Origin: Circinella minor
Lineage: Eukaryota; Mucoromycota; Mucoromycetes; Mucorales; Lichtheimiaceae
Assembly: GCA_016758965.1 (NCBI GenBank)
Contig: JAEPRB010000030.1
Location: 209,663-273,662, forward strand
DNA: 64,000 bases
Direction of reading: 5' to 3'
Below the pieces are notes generated by a model. That model had not been told where the DNA came from. It saw only the letters and a list, made by a program, of their open reading frames with translations, and did no database searches. Made by a program: the position numbers and the translations under genes. Below, one piece after another: positions 1 to 10,668 of this stretch (position 1 is the stretch's first letter; each line of letters starts with the position of its first letter).

Positions 1-1052
1 AGAAGGAGCATTTCTTGTTACACCTGCAGGATTATGCAAGAATAGTTTGGAATCAAGTAACACCAATAATAATAATAATCAAACAAAAAGTAATAACGAC
101 GAAGATAGTGAAGATCTTTCCAATTGCGCCTACATATACCCTCGTAATACATTGCTAAAGTAAGTAAATTTTCATGTTGTTTTTTCTGGAGATAAACCTG
201 TTATTAATATAATAATAAAATAGACATCCAATGGCATACACAAGTAATCATAACAAACCGTCGATCGCAATCCGTTGGTGTAGTGATACATACGAACTCC
301 GCCCATCTACCGAGCCAAGTATGTTTCGATTACCTTATCGAATGATTTACGCTGTTGCAAGTCAAGACGCCGTTTATGTCTATGATACCCAACACGCTGC
401 ACCGTTATGTGTTATTTCAGGAATGCATTTTGCACCTATCACTGATATTGCATGGTAATTATATATATATATATTGAATAGATAAAGATAATCTGTTTTT
501 TTATACTTGTGTATTTTGATTTAAATGAAATGGGATGGACGATTAAATCAATGGCTTGGGAATCTTTTCTTCGTACTACTTTTTTTTAGGTCACATGACG
601 GAAGTATACTTGCATTTTCTTCAGCAGATGGTTATTGTTCAGCCGTTGTATTTGACGAAAATGAATTAGGCAAAATAAATTTACAAAAACCGAACACAAT
701 GATTACAAACACAACACATAGTACAGTTTCATCTTCATCTTCTAATAAAATGGTAGTAGAAGAGCATGATATTGAAATGATGGATATTGCATCTCCTCCG
801 GAAAAAAGGCCCGTTCCCATAACAACAACAACGACATCTACATCTACACTGTTATCACCAACGCAACAGCAAGCAACCCATAATAACCATACCAACAATA
901 ATAACAAGGTCAATGATCTTAGCAGTTTAATCAGACCCGTATCTGAAAAAAGGAGTATGGAAACAAATAATACACAACCTAAAAAACGACGTATTGCACC
1001 TACATTTATTTCATCTTCTTTTACTCCACAACAACAACAACAGCCACAATAA
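1..1052 (+). CDS. CAC2: Chromatin assembly factor 1 subunit B (p60/Cac2), 3' part
   Basis: This is the C-terminal part of the WD40-repeat subunit of CAF-1, which deposits histones H3-H4 on newly replicated DNA in the nucleus. The gene enters the window already open. Exons are 2-159 (codon frame starts at base 2), 224-454 and 590-1052, with GT-AG introns and the frame kept at both joins. The conserved blade reads SHDGSILAFSSADGYCS followed by a DENELG motif, which matches the region of human CHAF1B containing SSTDGYCSF. After the last blade comes a low-complexity tail with Thr and Gln runs and a basic patch, ending at TAA 1050-1052. Tails like this in CAF-1 p60 carry histone chaperone or PCNA-related contacts, but none is recognisable here. 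The start lies upstream of base 1. The identification is strong because of the blade sequence. Confidence 0.93.
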
Positions 1053-1539
1053 AAACAATAGTCATCCTTTGTTTTACTAAAAATAGTGAAACAATTATAA
1101 AAACCAAAAAGGAATATATACTGTACATGATTAAAACTTGAAATGCACAACTGCGTTATATTATTGGTTGTTTTATATATAAAGTAGAAAGAAAAAAAAG
1201 TGGCCACGTGGAAAACGAGATAGAAGAAAAGGGGAAAGGGAATGTTAAAAGTTGATTGATTGGTGGGAGCCAAGCTTTTTTTTTAGTACAGCGTGTGAGT
1301 TGAGTGTGAGTGAGTTGGGGTGTGGGGATAAAGAAATCAATTTGACAAAATAATAACTATATATTTACATACAACAAAAAAAAAATTGAAAAAGGAAAGA
1401 AAAATCGAGTTAAATTTTTTTTTTAAAAAAAAAAGTGGGGTAAAAAACAACAACAACATTAATAATATATAATGATTGATTGATAATAATAATATGGATG
1501 AGATAAAATGATAATGCAAGTAAAAAAAATAAAAAAAAG
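1053..1539. other. Convergent intergenic region
   Basis: This stretch lies between the 3' ends of the CAC2 gene (+) and the CAP-Gly gene (-). It is A/T-rich with several A runs. It contains a palindromic CACGTG at 1205-1210. No coding sequence is supported. Confidence 0.6.
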
Positions 1540-2403
1540 TTAAACAATGACTTCCAGGTTTTCTTTTAATGCAAAGATACCACGATCACGATCTGTACTG
1601 AAATAACGTTTTCCTTTGACAGAACCGTCATTTTTACCAACTATTATATATAATAAAGTTTTATATTAGTTTTTACTCTTTACCTAGTAATATCAATAAT
1701 AATTATGAATGATTAATTTACCTCTACTATCTAATTCAATACCAACCCATTCTTCACCAGGGGCAAAATCAACATGGCCAATAAATCGTACATATCCATA
1801 AGTTGGTAAAGGTCGACGAATCAGTCGGACTCGGGCATTCATGTGGACAGGAATGATTTTAACACCATTGTCACCTACTTCTGGTCCAGAACAAACACTC
1901 ATACTACTACAACCACTACTACTACCACCATCTTCGTTTGATGTAGTACTATAAATACTACCCAAACTACCTCGTCGATTATTATTATTATTTAATGGTG
2001 ATGGTGATGGTGTAATAGGTTTTGTTGGTAATTCAAAAGTTAATCTTCTTGATCGCACTGCGGTAGCAGCAGCTTGAGCTGCTTCTTCTTCCTCTTGTTG
2101 TTGTCGTGCTTCTAAAGCATCCATTCTTGCTTGAGTTTCCATTGAAAGTAAAAGTTCAAGATCATTTACAACGTTATCACTAAATTTAGTGGCAAGATCA
2201 TGGTCATATGCACGCGCAAAGGGGCTGATATCGTTTTTGGATGTACTTGCAGTAACAGAAGTAGTAGTACCTGTTGTACGTTGTGAAATCATGGAGGTTG
2301 TTGATGGACGTTCCTTCTTTTTTTTCTTTTTCATAGAAAAAAATATAGCACTTTTTATTGATAATCCTTTTGGTTTTCGAAATCCAAAAAATGATGGCAT
2401 CAT
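1540..2403 (-). CDS. CAP-Gly domain protein
   Basis: The two exons on the minus strand are 2403-1722 and 1640-1540 (260 aa). The CAP-Gly domain fills about the last 75 residues. It has RVRLIRRPLPTYGYVRFIG, then EEWVGIELD, and after the intron the diagnostic GKNDGSVKGKRYF, where the GKNDG loop binds the C-terminal EEY/F of tubulin or EB1. The N-terminal two thirds is low-complexity with a short Glu/Gln/Ala-rich helical stretch. The protein probably acts at microtubule plus ends or in a dynactin- or tubulin-cofactor-like role; the exact orthologue cannot be told. I chose the double ATG at 2398-2403. The open frame continues upstream to 2640 but encodes only Phe/Leu/Lys noise and has no better ATG context. 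The domain is cut by an intron exactly before the GKNDG loop. Confidence 0.85.
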
Positions 2404-2845
2404 TTGATTATTGATACTCTTATTCTTATTATTCTGATGAATAATTATTGGTGAAATGATGAAATAAAGTAATAATAAAAAAAGACGAGCGTTTTTGTTT
2501 TTTTTTTCGTATATAATCAATAGATGTAAAAAGAAAAGGGAAAAGAGTTCTAAAAGAAAAAAAAGGTTTTCAAAAAAAGAAGTAAAAAAAAGTAAAAAAA
2601 AGAAAATAATTGGTTTTATACTTTTATACACTAACTCCACTCACATAGCAGGTGTGTGTGTATATATATATACACGTACAAACACATAAACACACTATAC
2701 TATAGAACGGAAAAGATATCACAAAAAAAAAAAAAATAACAACAATTACATATAACTTTACTATTCACACGTGTACATCTCCATTTTAAGAAGATCGATT
2801 CTTTTTTTTTTTTTTTTTTGGCGTTAATTTTTTTTATTATTATCA
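2404..2845. other. Leader of the CAP-Gly gene and LSM2 3' flank
   Basis: This is a low-complexity A/T-rich stretch with a TATATATATA run near 2660 and poly-T near 2805-2819. Both neighbours are on the minus strand, so this is the promoter and leader of the CAP-Gly gene plus the LSM2 3' UTR. No other gene was seen. Confidence 0.5.
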
Positions 2846-3376
2846 TTATTTAACCTTAACGTTACTTTGTTGTCCTTGAGCAGGTTGATTAGCTTCACGT
2901 CTTGCTGCATCTTGTAATAATGCTGTATCAACAGCTTGTGATGGTAATTGAACATATCGTACAACAGATCCTCTAATAAAGCAATTCTTGACAGAACTCT
3001 ATTATCATTTATCAGCATATATATATATATATATATATTAGTTATATACACTTTCTCTTCTATTCTTATAAATATTTATATAGGTAATTTATTGAGTTTT
3101 TTTTTCAACTTACCATGTGTGGGTATCTTTCTTCATCAATCACCATTATATCATCCAATTTAATATTTAAAAACTGATCAACGGATTTTAATGTTCCAGT
3201 GATGGCAAGATCATTTTTAAGTTCTACAGTTACTTTTTGATCAACCAAAGTTTTAAAAAATGAATAAAACAACTAAACATGTGCATATATAAACAATAGT
3301 GTTAATACTAATCTATTTTTTTAAGTGATTCCAAGAACTTAATAAATTGTAGACGAAATAAAATATAAAATACCAT
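2846..3376 (-). CDS. LSM2: U6 snRNA-associated Sm-like protein LSm2
   Basis: LSm2 is a ring subunit of the Lsm1-7 (cytoplasmic mRNA decay) and Lsm2-8 (nuclear U6 snRNA) complexes. The exons are 3376-3374, 3272-3114 and 2998-2846, giving 104 aa (human LSm2 has 95). The first coding exon is only the ATG codon, directly followed by the GT donor. Exon 2 starts LFYSFFKTLVDQKVTVELK and carries Sm motif 1 with DQFLNIKLDD. Exon 3 gives Sm motif 2, NCFIRGSVVRYVQLP, then a short Gln-rich tail. These blocks are almost identical to LSm2 of other eukaryotes, so the family assignment is secure. The three-base first exon is required because no in-frame ATG lies upstream of LFYSFF within exon 2. Confidence 0.93.
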
Positions 3377-3517
3377 ATTTGAAAATTATATTATATATGT
3401 TGATCGCGTTCAGAAAATGAGGGTGAGTCAAAACGTAAAAAAATAATAATAATAATAATAACTATACCCGCGGAAACGCAAAGCGGCATTTGTGTGAGTG
3501 TTTCGTTATCCTTTAAA

Positions 3518-3523
3518 CACGTG
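3518..3523. promoter_or_regulatory. CACGTG E-box upstream of LSM2
   Basis: A palindromic CACGTG lies about 140 bp upstream of the LSM2 start codon, within a locally GC-richer stretch (3470-3560). Fungal bHLH and bZIP factors bind such sites. No functional evidence exists in the sequence itself. Confidence 0.25.
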
Positions 3524-6500
3524 ACTTTTTCGTTGGTTTGTTTTCCAACTCCATTCAAGGAGACACAACCCTCCTTTTTTTTTTACCCCACATATGTTTT
3601 CTAGGATGAAACAAAGAAATTCTTTAATGCATATTATTATTTAAACACAATTCAGGATAACAAATAGTATATATTACTATAAGATTTGTTTTCATTAGAA
3701 AACTTTTTATATATGATAAGTGATAATTAAGAAAAAGAGTGTATATCACTTTTTTTACCTGTATGCATAATGGTTGACATTTGTCGTACATATACATATA
3801 AAAAAAAGGATTAAAAAGAATATATTTATACTATATATAATACAGTTACTATATACATATTGTTGACTTATATGCTTATCTAATTATTTCATTATAAAGT
3901 ATATAAGCAAAATGACGATTTATAGAGTTTTACATCCTTATTAATTCTTGTCAAAAAATATTTTTTTATAACTTGAAGAGAAGTTGCTGTTCGTGTAACC
4001 TTTTTGTGTTCCTTTACATATAAACGCAAAATACCCATATACGAATGGTATTTTTTCCTAAAGAAAAAAATATGCGCTGTAAAGGGAGGTAGACCTAAAA
4101 AAATAGGAGATCTTACATACTTTTTAAGCGTGAGAACGCATCATCATAAACATACTTCCAATGACGTATATATTATTATTTAAAAGATTGTACGTAGTAT
4201 ACCCAAATCACTTTTACGGATATATTTATAATGAAATGAATTGAATAGGTAGGTTATAATGTTAATATAAATCTCATTCTTGTAAATAAAAAAAAAAGCA
4301 GTACTATTACTTTTGTGACCTAACGATGATAAACAATAATAACTATTACTAAGTAGTAAATTTTTCCAAGTGGCGTTAATACTTTATCGATTTAGGTTTA
4401 GGTCATAGGTAATTGTTCAACTTTATATGTTATAGCTTTTACAAAATGTATACATACATAACACATACGCATACATTTACATGTAACAGTTTTTTTTTAT
4501 ATGTATAAATGAGATCATCCCTTTCTGTCATTAACAATAAACAGGCTATGATGAATAGTTAATAGTAACAATGATAATGATCTACAATGATAATTCAAAG
4601 ATAAGGGGTGTTCTTTAGTTACTTTTTTCTCCTTTTTGCTTATCAGTATCTCTAGTTCTGGGCCAATAATTATAGTTGCTACATATTAGATAGAAGGCAA
4701 GAAGGAGACACAATAGTTTCATTTTTTTTTTAAAAAAAAATTGTATTTTTGTAGATCATCAGTTTTACAGGCTAAAATTCTAAAAGGAGAATAAGGAAGA
4801 AATCTGAGAACACAAAGAAAAAAAAAACCTATAAGATTTTGAAACATCCGAAAATTAACAAATAAATGTTTGTTGCTATTATTAATGATTTATTTGTTTA
4901 TAACAAAAGCATCATATGATCTAACTTTAATCTTTTCAAAGATATTAAATAAATATTTTTGTTGTAAAAGCCTTTTTTTACTGGGAACATGCAAAGAAAT
5001 TTGGTTTTTGGTGTTGATAAGAAAACGAAATTCCGTTATCTGACAGTTCTTTATATGTTCTTTTTTTAGTAAGACATTTTTACAATATAAATCAATTAGC
5101 CTTAATGAAAAAAATTGTATTTAGCATAAAGAGATATGTTTGGTTATTAATCCTCGGACGAGTCATTTAAGAAAGAAGTAACCAAAAACAAATGGATCTG
5201 CTGGTTACACTTAGAGAAGCTCAGATGGCTTTGTTAATCCCTGTGTAATGATAACTTATGCGTACTACAAGGACCAGCACTTTTTTATACAAAAAACACC
5301 ATTATTTCTTGTAATACAAGATATTATTTGTCCAATATTTTGATTTATTGGCTAACTGACAAAAAGGTATTTATAAAAACTAGATTCCATTTTATGCCCT
5401 GCATCAAAGCCAATGATATAAGAAAGTAACATGTATATATTCTTGCTATTGTTTTCACAACTTTCTTTTTTCATTATCTAAACTAGCATAAAAAAAGAAA
5501 CTTTGTAGATCCGAAAGATGCATAATAAAAATATTTAGATTGATTAATAATGATAGAACATGCAGATAATTCTATTCATTAAATACATGGTAATCATCGT
5601 ACGTGATTATTTGCCAACAAAATAAGTCATCTGTTTTGTTGTGACAATTGTAGCACATAATATATTTTATAAGAAGCAAGTAGTTTAACTGAAAAAAAAA
5701 TGACATGAAATCTCTCCTTTGGAAACAAATTTGTCGATAATCAAAAAATAAATCATGTATGCTTTTTAATTTACAATTCTCTTTTAGCAAAAACAAAAAA
5801 AAAAACCATCGATCCACAAGAAATATTTATACAATAATAGTAATCCTATCCGTTTGTTACCATTTTAAGTACGCAGTATAAAAAACTTTTTTTTTACTAT
5901 AATCATATTTTAATATATATATTTTTGCGAGTTGTTCTAGCCACATTTATTACTTGTTGGTACAGACAAATCCCAATTCACCTGACTTCTTAATATATAT
6001 TATATATATACAGTAATATGTATGTATTACGCACCATCACAACAGCAGATCTTTTGTGCAAATAGACTAACTTTTTTTAATATTCGGACGAGTAGTTATA
6101 ATACGTATAGATTTATTATTAGCTACTGTAACATGTAAAATGGTATAGACATTTACGATCAGTATTAATATCTGCTACTCAATCATCTTTTACATATACT
6201 GTATATTTTTATGTCTGATGATCACAAATAATCATACAAGATACATTATATTCTTCATCATTCTTATTATAATATTATACCAAGAGAGTTTGTTTAAAAG
6301 TGAGGTTGATACAAGAAAATACACAAATGATCAATGGTAAATAATAGTCGTACATACTAAACTTTTTTTTGGACCAATTAAATGGTTATAATATCGAGAA
6401 TCTGGACAACCTTTTCAAACGAGTGAGCTATCTTTTTTAGATAAACAATAAAAAATATAAGCACAGTACAGTGTTCTATATAATAAATCGCATAAAAATG

Positions 6501-6717
6501 TATTGGTACCTAAGTGGTATTTGAGATAGAAAATAAAAAAAAAAGCCTTCTACGTATCCAACGCTTTGTGATATTTAAAAAGTTTACAAAAAAGTGTGAG
6601 TATCTAAAGTAGGTATTTCAAGGCAATCACGATATATTGGGCTGCGTAGCAAAAAAAAAATAATAGCAATAGATACATGTCAATAATGCGTTATTTTTAG
6701 ATTTCTACGTACTAAAT

Positions 6718-6982
6718 ATTTGATTATCTATGATACGTATTCGCTTAATCTGAATCCGATTTTAGGTATAAGTAAATCTGATATGTATTAGGTAAAAAAG
6801 AATCTCTTATTGGATAAATATGTTAAGTTCACTACGTATCAAGTGAAAGTGAATCCAGTTTCATGAAAAATCGAATCCAATTTCATATAAAATAGAATTT
6901 GATTACAAGTAAAGAGGCATTTCATTGAACAGGTGTGAACTTAATTAAGATTCCCTGTTTAAACTTCTGGTAATGATTTATT
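6718..6982 (+). repeat. Diverged dispersed repeat, copy A
   Basis: Copy A begins ATTTGATTATCT, continues with an 'AATCCGATTTTAGGTA' segment, and ends AAACTTCTGGTAATGATT. The same start, internal motif and end recur in copy B in direct orientation. The middle consists of degenerate units of about 20-25 bp with a (T/C)TAGGTAAAAA core, so it may be a decayed tandem array. Confidence 0.55.
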
Positions 6983-7294
6983 TAAGATAATGTTTAAAAA
7001 AATAAGATATAAATATTGTTACGTTCTGTTCGGATCGTACTTAATAAAATAAAAAAGAAAATATACGGAATTTCGAGTAAAAGACTCAAAGAATTTAAGG
7101 AAAGTTATATCAATACGTAACTCATTCAACAAAGAGAAAAATAATAAAAGGGTGGTTTTTATAACCAGCAAATTCAACCGATCAAATAGTCGGGAAAAGA
7201 GTTTATTTCAATAAAAATGAAAGAGAACGAACTACTTGTTATTAACTGTTTTTTTTTTCAAGGAAAGAAAGAAACCATCTTTTTTATACTAATT

Positions 7295-7517
7295 ATTTGA
7301 TTATCTAACTCGTTAATTTGAAACCGGTTTTAGGTAAAAATGAACCTAGTATTAGGTGAAAACAAGTTCAAGTCCAGGAGAAATTAAATCTTGTTCCAAG
7401 GTAAAATCTGGTCCAATCTCAGGTAAAAACAAATCAATGTTACGAGTAAAGATAAATCTTACAGTATTGTATAGAGGTAACTTAATTATTACTTGTAAAA
7501 CTTCTGGTATTAATTGA
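7295..7517 (+). repeat. Diverged dispersed repeat, copy B
   Basis: Copy B begins ATTTGATTATCTAACTCG and has 'AAACCGGTTTTAGGTAAAAA' internally. It ends AAACTTCTGGTATTAATT. It is a direct repeat of copy A, separated from it by about 310 bp. The internal units repeat AGGTAAAA-like motifs four or five times. The pair could be relics of LTRs or two insertions of one element; no TG...CA ends were recognised. Confidence 0.55.
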
Positions 7518-7718
7518 AGTTAAGAAAAATAATTGTGATAATAATGATAATAATAATAAAGATATGATACTATAAGAAAATAAATAAAGATAAGATATAA
7601 TAGAGAGTGGGAGAGAAAAGAGCAAAGAGGGGAGAACCCGAAAAGAGTGGTAACAGATCCCGTGAAGGTAATGTGTGGGGAAATCCAGCTGTAATAAGGT
7701 TATTATAATAATTATTGA

Positions 7719-8234
7719 TTAAATAAAGATGCAATCCATTGTCACCAGCGATATAAGTATCATGGATATGAATCGTGGTGGTGTAGTTGTGAATGAGTTC
7801 TTGGCGTCCTTGATCATCTTTCTATTTCCGCAAAAGCGGCAATACTCTGTACGTGATACGGTTTGCAAGAAGTTTTCTCGTCTGGTTAATATTTTATGTA
7901 ATAATTTTAACCGGGCCATTTTAAGGTTTACAACCTCGTGGACAAGGTCGAAGTATAACCCGCCTTCACTGTAAAGCTCTTCAATATCTGTGAATTTCAG
8001 TGGAGGTACGAAGTCTGAGTCATATTGACGAAATAAGATGTTTCCATTCTGTTCGACAATCAATTCTGGTATGACTTGACTTTTTTCCTGATTCCAAATG
8101 CTTGTGTTAGGAGATTCCTCTTGGGGGAAATCCCAGCCGGTTCCTTCTGCATAATCTTGTTCAGAAGCCTCTGTAAACGACTCAAGGTGTGATTTGAGGG
8201 ATGATAATGAGGTGGAAGAAACGAAGCGGATCAT
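7719..8234 (-). CDS. Hypothetical protein, intronless orphan ORF
   Basis: A 171-aa open frame runs from ATG 8234-8232. I do not recognise it. Composition is balanced, unlike the homopolymer-driven frames around it. The N-terminus is Ser-rich (MIRFVSSTSLSSL), the centre acidic with Trp and Pro, and the C-terminal third basic with helices and a CRFCGN zinc-ribbon-like half motif near residue 133. Its codons are distinctly more GC-rich than the flanks. No intron was needed. It lies 600 bp downstream of a second orphan frame on the same strand. It may be a genuine lineage-specific gene or a fragment of a mobile element. Confidence 0.5.
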   Translation of the reverse strand: MIRFVSSTSLSSLKSHLESFTEASEQDYAEGTGWDFPQEESPNTSIWNQEKSQVIPELIVEQNGNILFRQYDSDFVPPLKFTDIEELYSEGGLYFDLVHEVVNLKMARLKLLHKILTRRENFLQTVSRTEYCRFCGNRKMIKDAKNSFTTTPPRFISMILISLVTMDCIFI

Positions 8235-8829
8235 GGTAAAAAAAAATAAAAATAAAAGAAAACTAAAGTAGAATGCCGTTTTTGAGCTGCCAGGTCAACG
8301 TCTTTTTATACAATTTTCAGATAGTACCAGTTCCTTGATATGTGTGTCATCTTCATTATAGCAAGAATATTATCAGTTTATGGGTTTGATTCTATTTTCG
8401 AAGGTAGTTACAAGAGTTTTTGTATGGCGTTCCAATGTAGTGGTATCTGGGAGAGTTCCAGATGATTTTACCCCTAAGACATACTAAGGATTTAGTAACC
8501 GTTTTTGTCTACTATGTCTTGTCTATATATTATTCTTATTTTTTGACAGATTTGCGCAGGAGTAGTTCGACACTATGGTGGTTGATACGCATGGATTATT
8601 GAAAAATAAAAAATTATGTCGATCTTTGTGAGCTTTTAATTATTTCTTTTGTGTTTATTATTCATTTTATTGATCGATACTGATTACGATCGTTATGAGT
8701 TAAATATATATTACTACGTATTACTATTTTTTTTTTCTTTTTTTTTTTATAATTTGTTATTTTGATAATAATACGTACAAGAATAAAATTTAGGGTATAT
8801 ATAAATTAAATTAATTAGAAGTAGTTGAT
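8235..8829. other. Spacer between two orphan ORFs
   Basis: The first 300 bases have mixed composition and would serve as promoter for the ORF at 7719-8234. The rest is A/T-rich with T runs at 8729-8750. No further coding sequence is supported. Confidence 0.4.
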
Positions 8830-9375
8830 TCAATCCAGCCTTTTCTCGATTTCTTTCACCAGCTGTCGTCTAAATTGGTTTTCTGGGTTTAGCAGCTTTG
8901 CTGATGAAGTACCATTAGCTTCTAAAATTTGTTTTGTTCCTTTTACAAATTTTCCTTCAATAAATTTGACAAGATTTTCAGAACCAGTAATTTCTTTTGC
9001 TATGTTTTTTATAACTTCGTCTCGGTTCTTCTTGATATTTGCTTGGTGTGCTTCATACCGAATTAATTCTTGTATTAATGATTGCATATGTGTTGGCCAC
9101 TTTAGTCCCGTCATTAGCTGCAAATAACCTTCTAGGCCTCTTGAATTGTCCTCCTTCCTGGGATTAGGCTCGTTCGATCCCATAGCTTCTGTATTACTAG
9201 CCGCTGTTTGTCCTTGTAAAATCGGTTTGGTAACTGTAGGAGCAACCGGTGTATTTCTACTATTTAAGATAAGGTCAATAATATCAATGGAACCACCATT
9301 AATAGCCGGATTCGAATTTTGAATGCTTGCATCTGGGAATATCCAATCTTCCAAGTCGTTAGTTTGGTTATTCAT
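8830..9375 (-). CDS. Hypothetical protein, helical C-terminal half
   Basis: A 181-aa intronless frame starts at ATG 9375-9373. The family is not recognised. The first 80 residues are polar and probably disordered (Asn, Ser, Pro). Residues about 85-181 are amphipathic and charged, with the segment WPTHMQSLIQELIRYEAHQ and the ending RRQLVKEIEKRLD, which predicts a helical bundle or coiled coil. Composition and codon use are gene-like. There are no catalytic motifs, signal peptide or membrane segments. It shares strand and style with the neighbouring orphan at 7719-8234, so the two may be a pair. Confidence 0.55.
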   Translation of the reverse strand: MNNQTNDLEDWIFPDASIQNSNPAINGGSIDIIDLILNSRNTPVAPTVTKPILQGQTAASNTEAMGSNEPNPRKEDNSRGLEGYLQLMTGLKWPTHMQSLIQELIRYEAHQANIKKNRDEVIKNIAKEITGSENLVKFIEGKFVKGTKQILEANGTSSAKLLNPENQFRRQLVKEIEKRLD

Positions 9376-10488
9376 GATCCTGATGACTTACAAAAGGTTT
9401 GGGCGATCAGTAATAGAATTAGAAGAGGTAAAAAAAAATAAGGTTGGAATTGTACGTATGTAAATGGCATAATAGTGTATGACCCTGATTTTATACGCTC
9501 TCTGATTGTAACTTATTGATCTCATCAACTCACAAAGTTCGCTCATGGAAAAAAAATATATTGGGTAAAATAGGAAGTAATTGATGAATACAAACAGTGA
9601 GAGGCACAAGTACATATAATTATTTTTCTATAACTGTTTAACATTCATTTATATAATCACTATAGTGGTAATTCGGATATGCCTCCTTATTTTTTTGTAT
9701 TGAGTTTCGAAATATCAAAGCAGTGAAGGTGAGGGGGTATCTTTCGTTTATCGAATAATATACCAACCATAGAAACATGCTCATTTATATTATCAATCCT
9801 TCCGCCTGTTAAGAAAAAAGTAATTTCATGCTGTGAAAAGTCATTCAATATTTGAAAAAAAAAATGCACGCTTTTTATTACGTATTATTGAAATCCTTAA
9901 CAAAATATAGTGATATTATATATATATATATATATGTTATCATGTCAGTTACGTATAAATAAACTTTTATTAAAAACACAAACAGTACTGGTTTGTCGAG
10001 CAAAATTCTTTTAAAATAACCGCAGTAATCTTTTCTCAATGCGACTCTCTACGTGCTACTTATATATATAACGTGAGCTACAAACTCAACTGTTTTATAT
10101 TCAAATAAAAAAATAATATCAAGTGATATTTTATTACTTACTCCTTTTTCCGTACTAGTTGTTGTTGTACATGTCTATAGTACATTAATCTTAAATTCGT
10201 CTATCTATCATCACAATAAGTAGTATGTAGATGTTGGTTGTCGTGTATAGATACTAACACTACTCCTATTTTTTTTTTTTTTACATACTATACAACTATT
10301 AAACATTTCAATGGCGAACGATTATATATATGCTGCAACCTAAATTCAGGAGAAGAATAATTTTGACTATCGATCACAATATTAGGAGTAAAAAAATGTT
10401 AAAATATATAAAAGAAACTCGAGAATATCGTTCATTATATTCTACTGAGGTTTCTTACTTGCTTCAAAAAAAAAATATAATTACTATT
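9376..10488. other. Intergenic region with microsatellite
   Basis: Apart from the exon-like fragment at 9687-9805, this holds A/T-rich DNA, an (AT)n run near 9918-9936 and several TACGTA hexamers. It should contain the promoter of the small secreted-peptide gene at 10489. Confidence 0.45.
9687..9805 (-). pseudogene. Exon-like fragment, possibly kelch-like
   Basis: On the minus strand a good acceptor (TTTTTTCTTAACAG) is followed by an open segment GGRIDNINEHVSMVGILFD and then HLHCFDISKLN, ending at a stop. The GG opening and the 'FDISKLN' phrase resemble a kelch-repeat blade. No partner exon was found, so this is probably a remnant. Confidence 0.25.
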
Positions 10489-10668
10489 ATGCACGCCTTT
10501 ATTAACCCAAGTGTCATACTCGTTGTTGTTTTAGCTTTTTTTACATTTTCTCACTCAGTTAATGCTGAGCCGCCAGCCGGCGGAGGAGGCGCTTCATTCG
10601 GGCAAGGAGAACCCTCCGGGTGCAATATTAAAGTAGAGCCAAACGGTTCAACAACTTGCGCTCCGTAA
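10489..10668 (+). CDS. Small secreted peptide precursor (59 aa)
   Basis: From ATG 10489 the frame encodes 59 residues. Residues 1-26 form a classic signal peptide: a short polar start, the hydrophobic core VILVVVLAFF, and a VNA cleavage site. The mature peptide would be about 33 residues. It is Gly/Pro/Ser-rich with only two cysteines (Cys45 and Cys57), which could form one disulfide. The frame remains open upstream to an earlier ATG at 10330, but the signal peptide would then be internal, so I chose 10489. No homologue is recognised. It stands alone in a gene-poor block, and candidate roles are a secreted effector-like or signalling peptide. The mature part is more GC-rich than its surroundings. 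Confidence 0.55.
   Translation: MHAFINPSVILVVVLAFFTFSHSVNAEPPAGGGGASFGQGEPSGCNIKVEPNGSTTCAP

Larger units (their letters stand above)
3377..7718. other. Gene-poor AT-rich region
   Basis: More than 4 kb lacks any convincing gene. The DNA is A/T-rich with scattered TACGTA hexamers from about 6.5 kb onward. It ends in two diverged copies of one repeat at 6718-6982 and 7295-7517. Short open frames such as 5572-5817 (-) have biased composition and no family resemblance. A few coding-looking codons near 5170-5290 are too degraded to call. Confidence 0.6.

Noticed and set aside
632..1273. Long minus-strand frame opposite CAC2
   Set aside because: It is antisense to a well-supported exon, Val/Cys/Phe-biased from the Thr and Gln repeats, and matches nothing.
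2404..2640. N-terminal extension of the CAP-Gly protein
   Set aside because: The frame is open, but it encodes Phe/Leu/Lys low-complexity noise and its first codon is not ATG. The double ATG at 2398-2403 is a better start.
6718..7517. LTR retrotransposon
   Set aside because: The two copies are direct repeats, but no TG...CA ends, primer-binding site or gag-pol remains between them.
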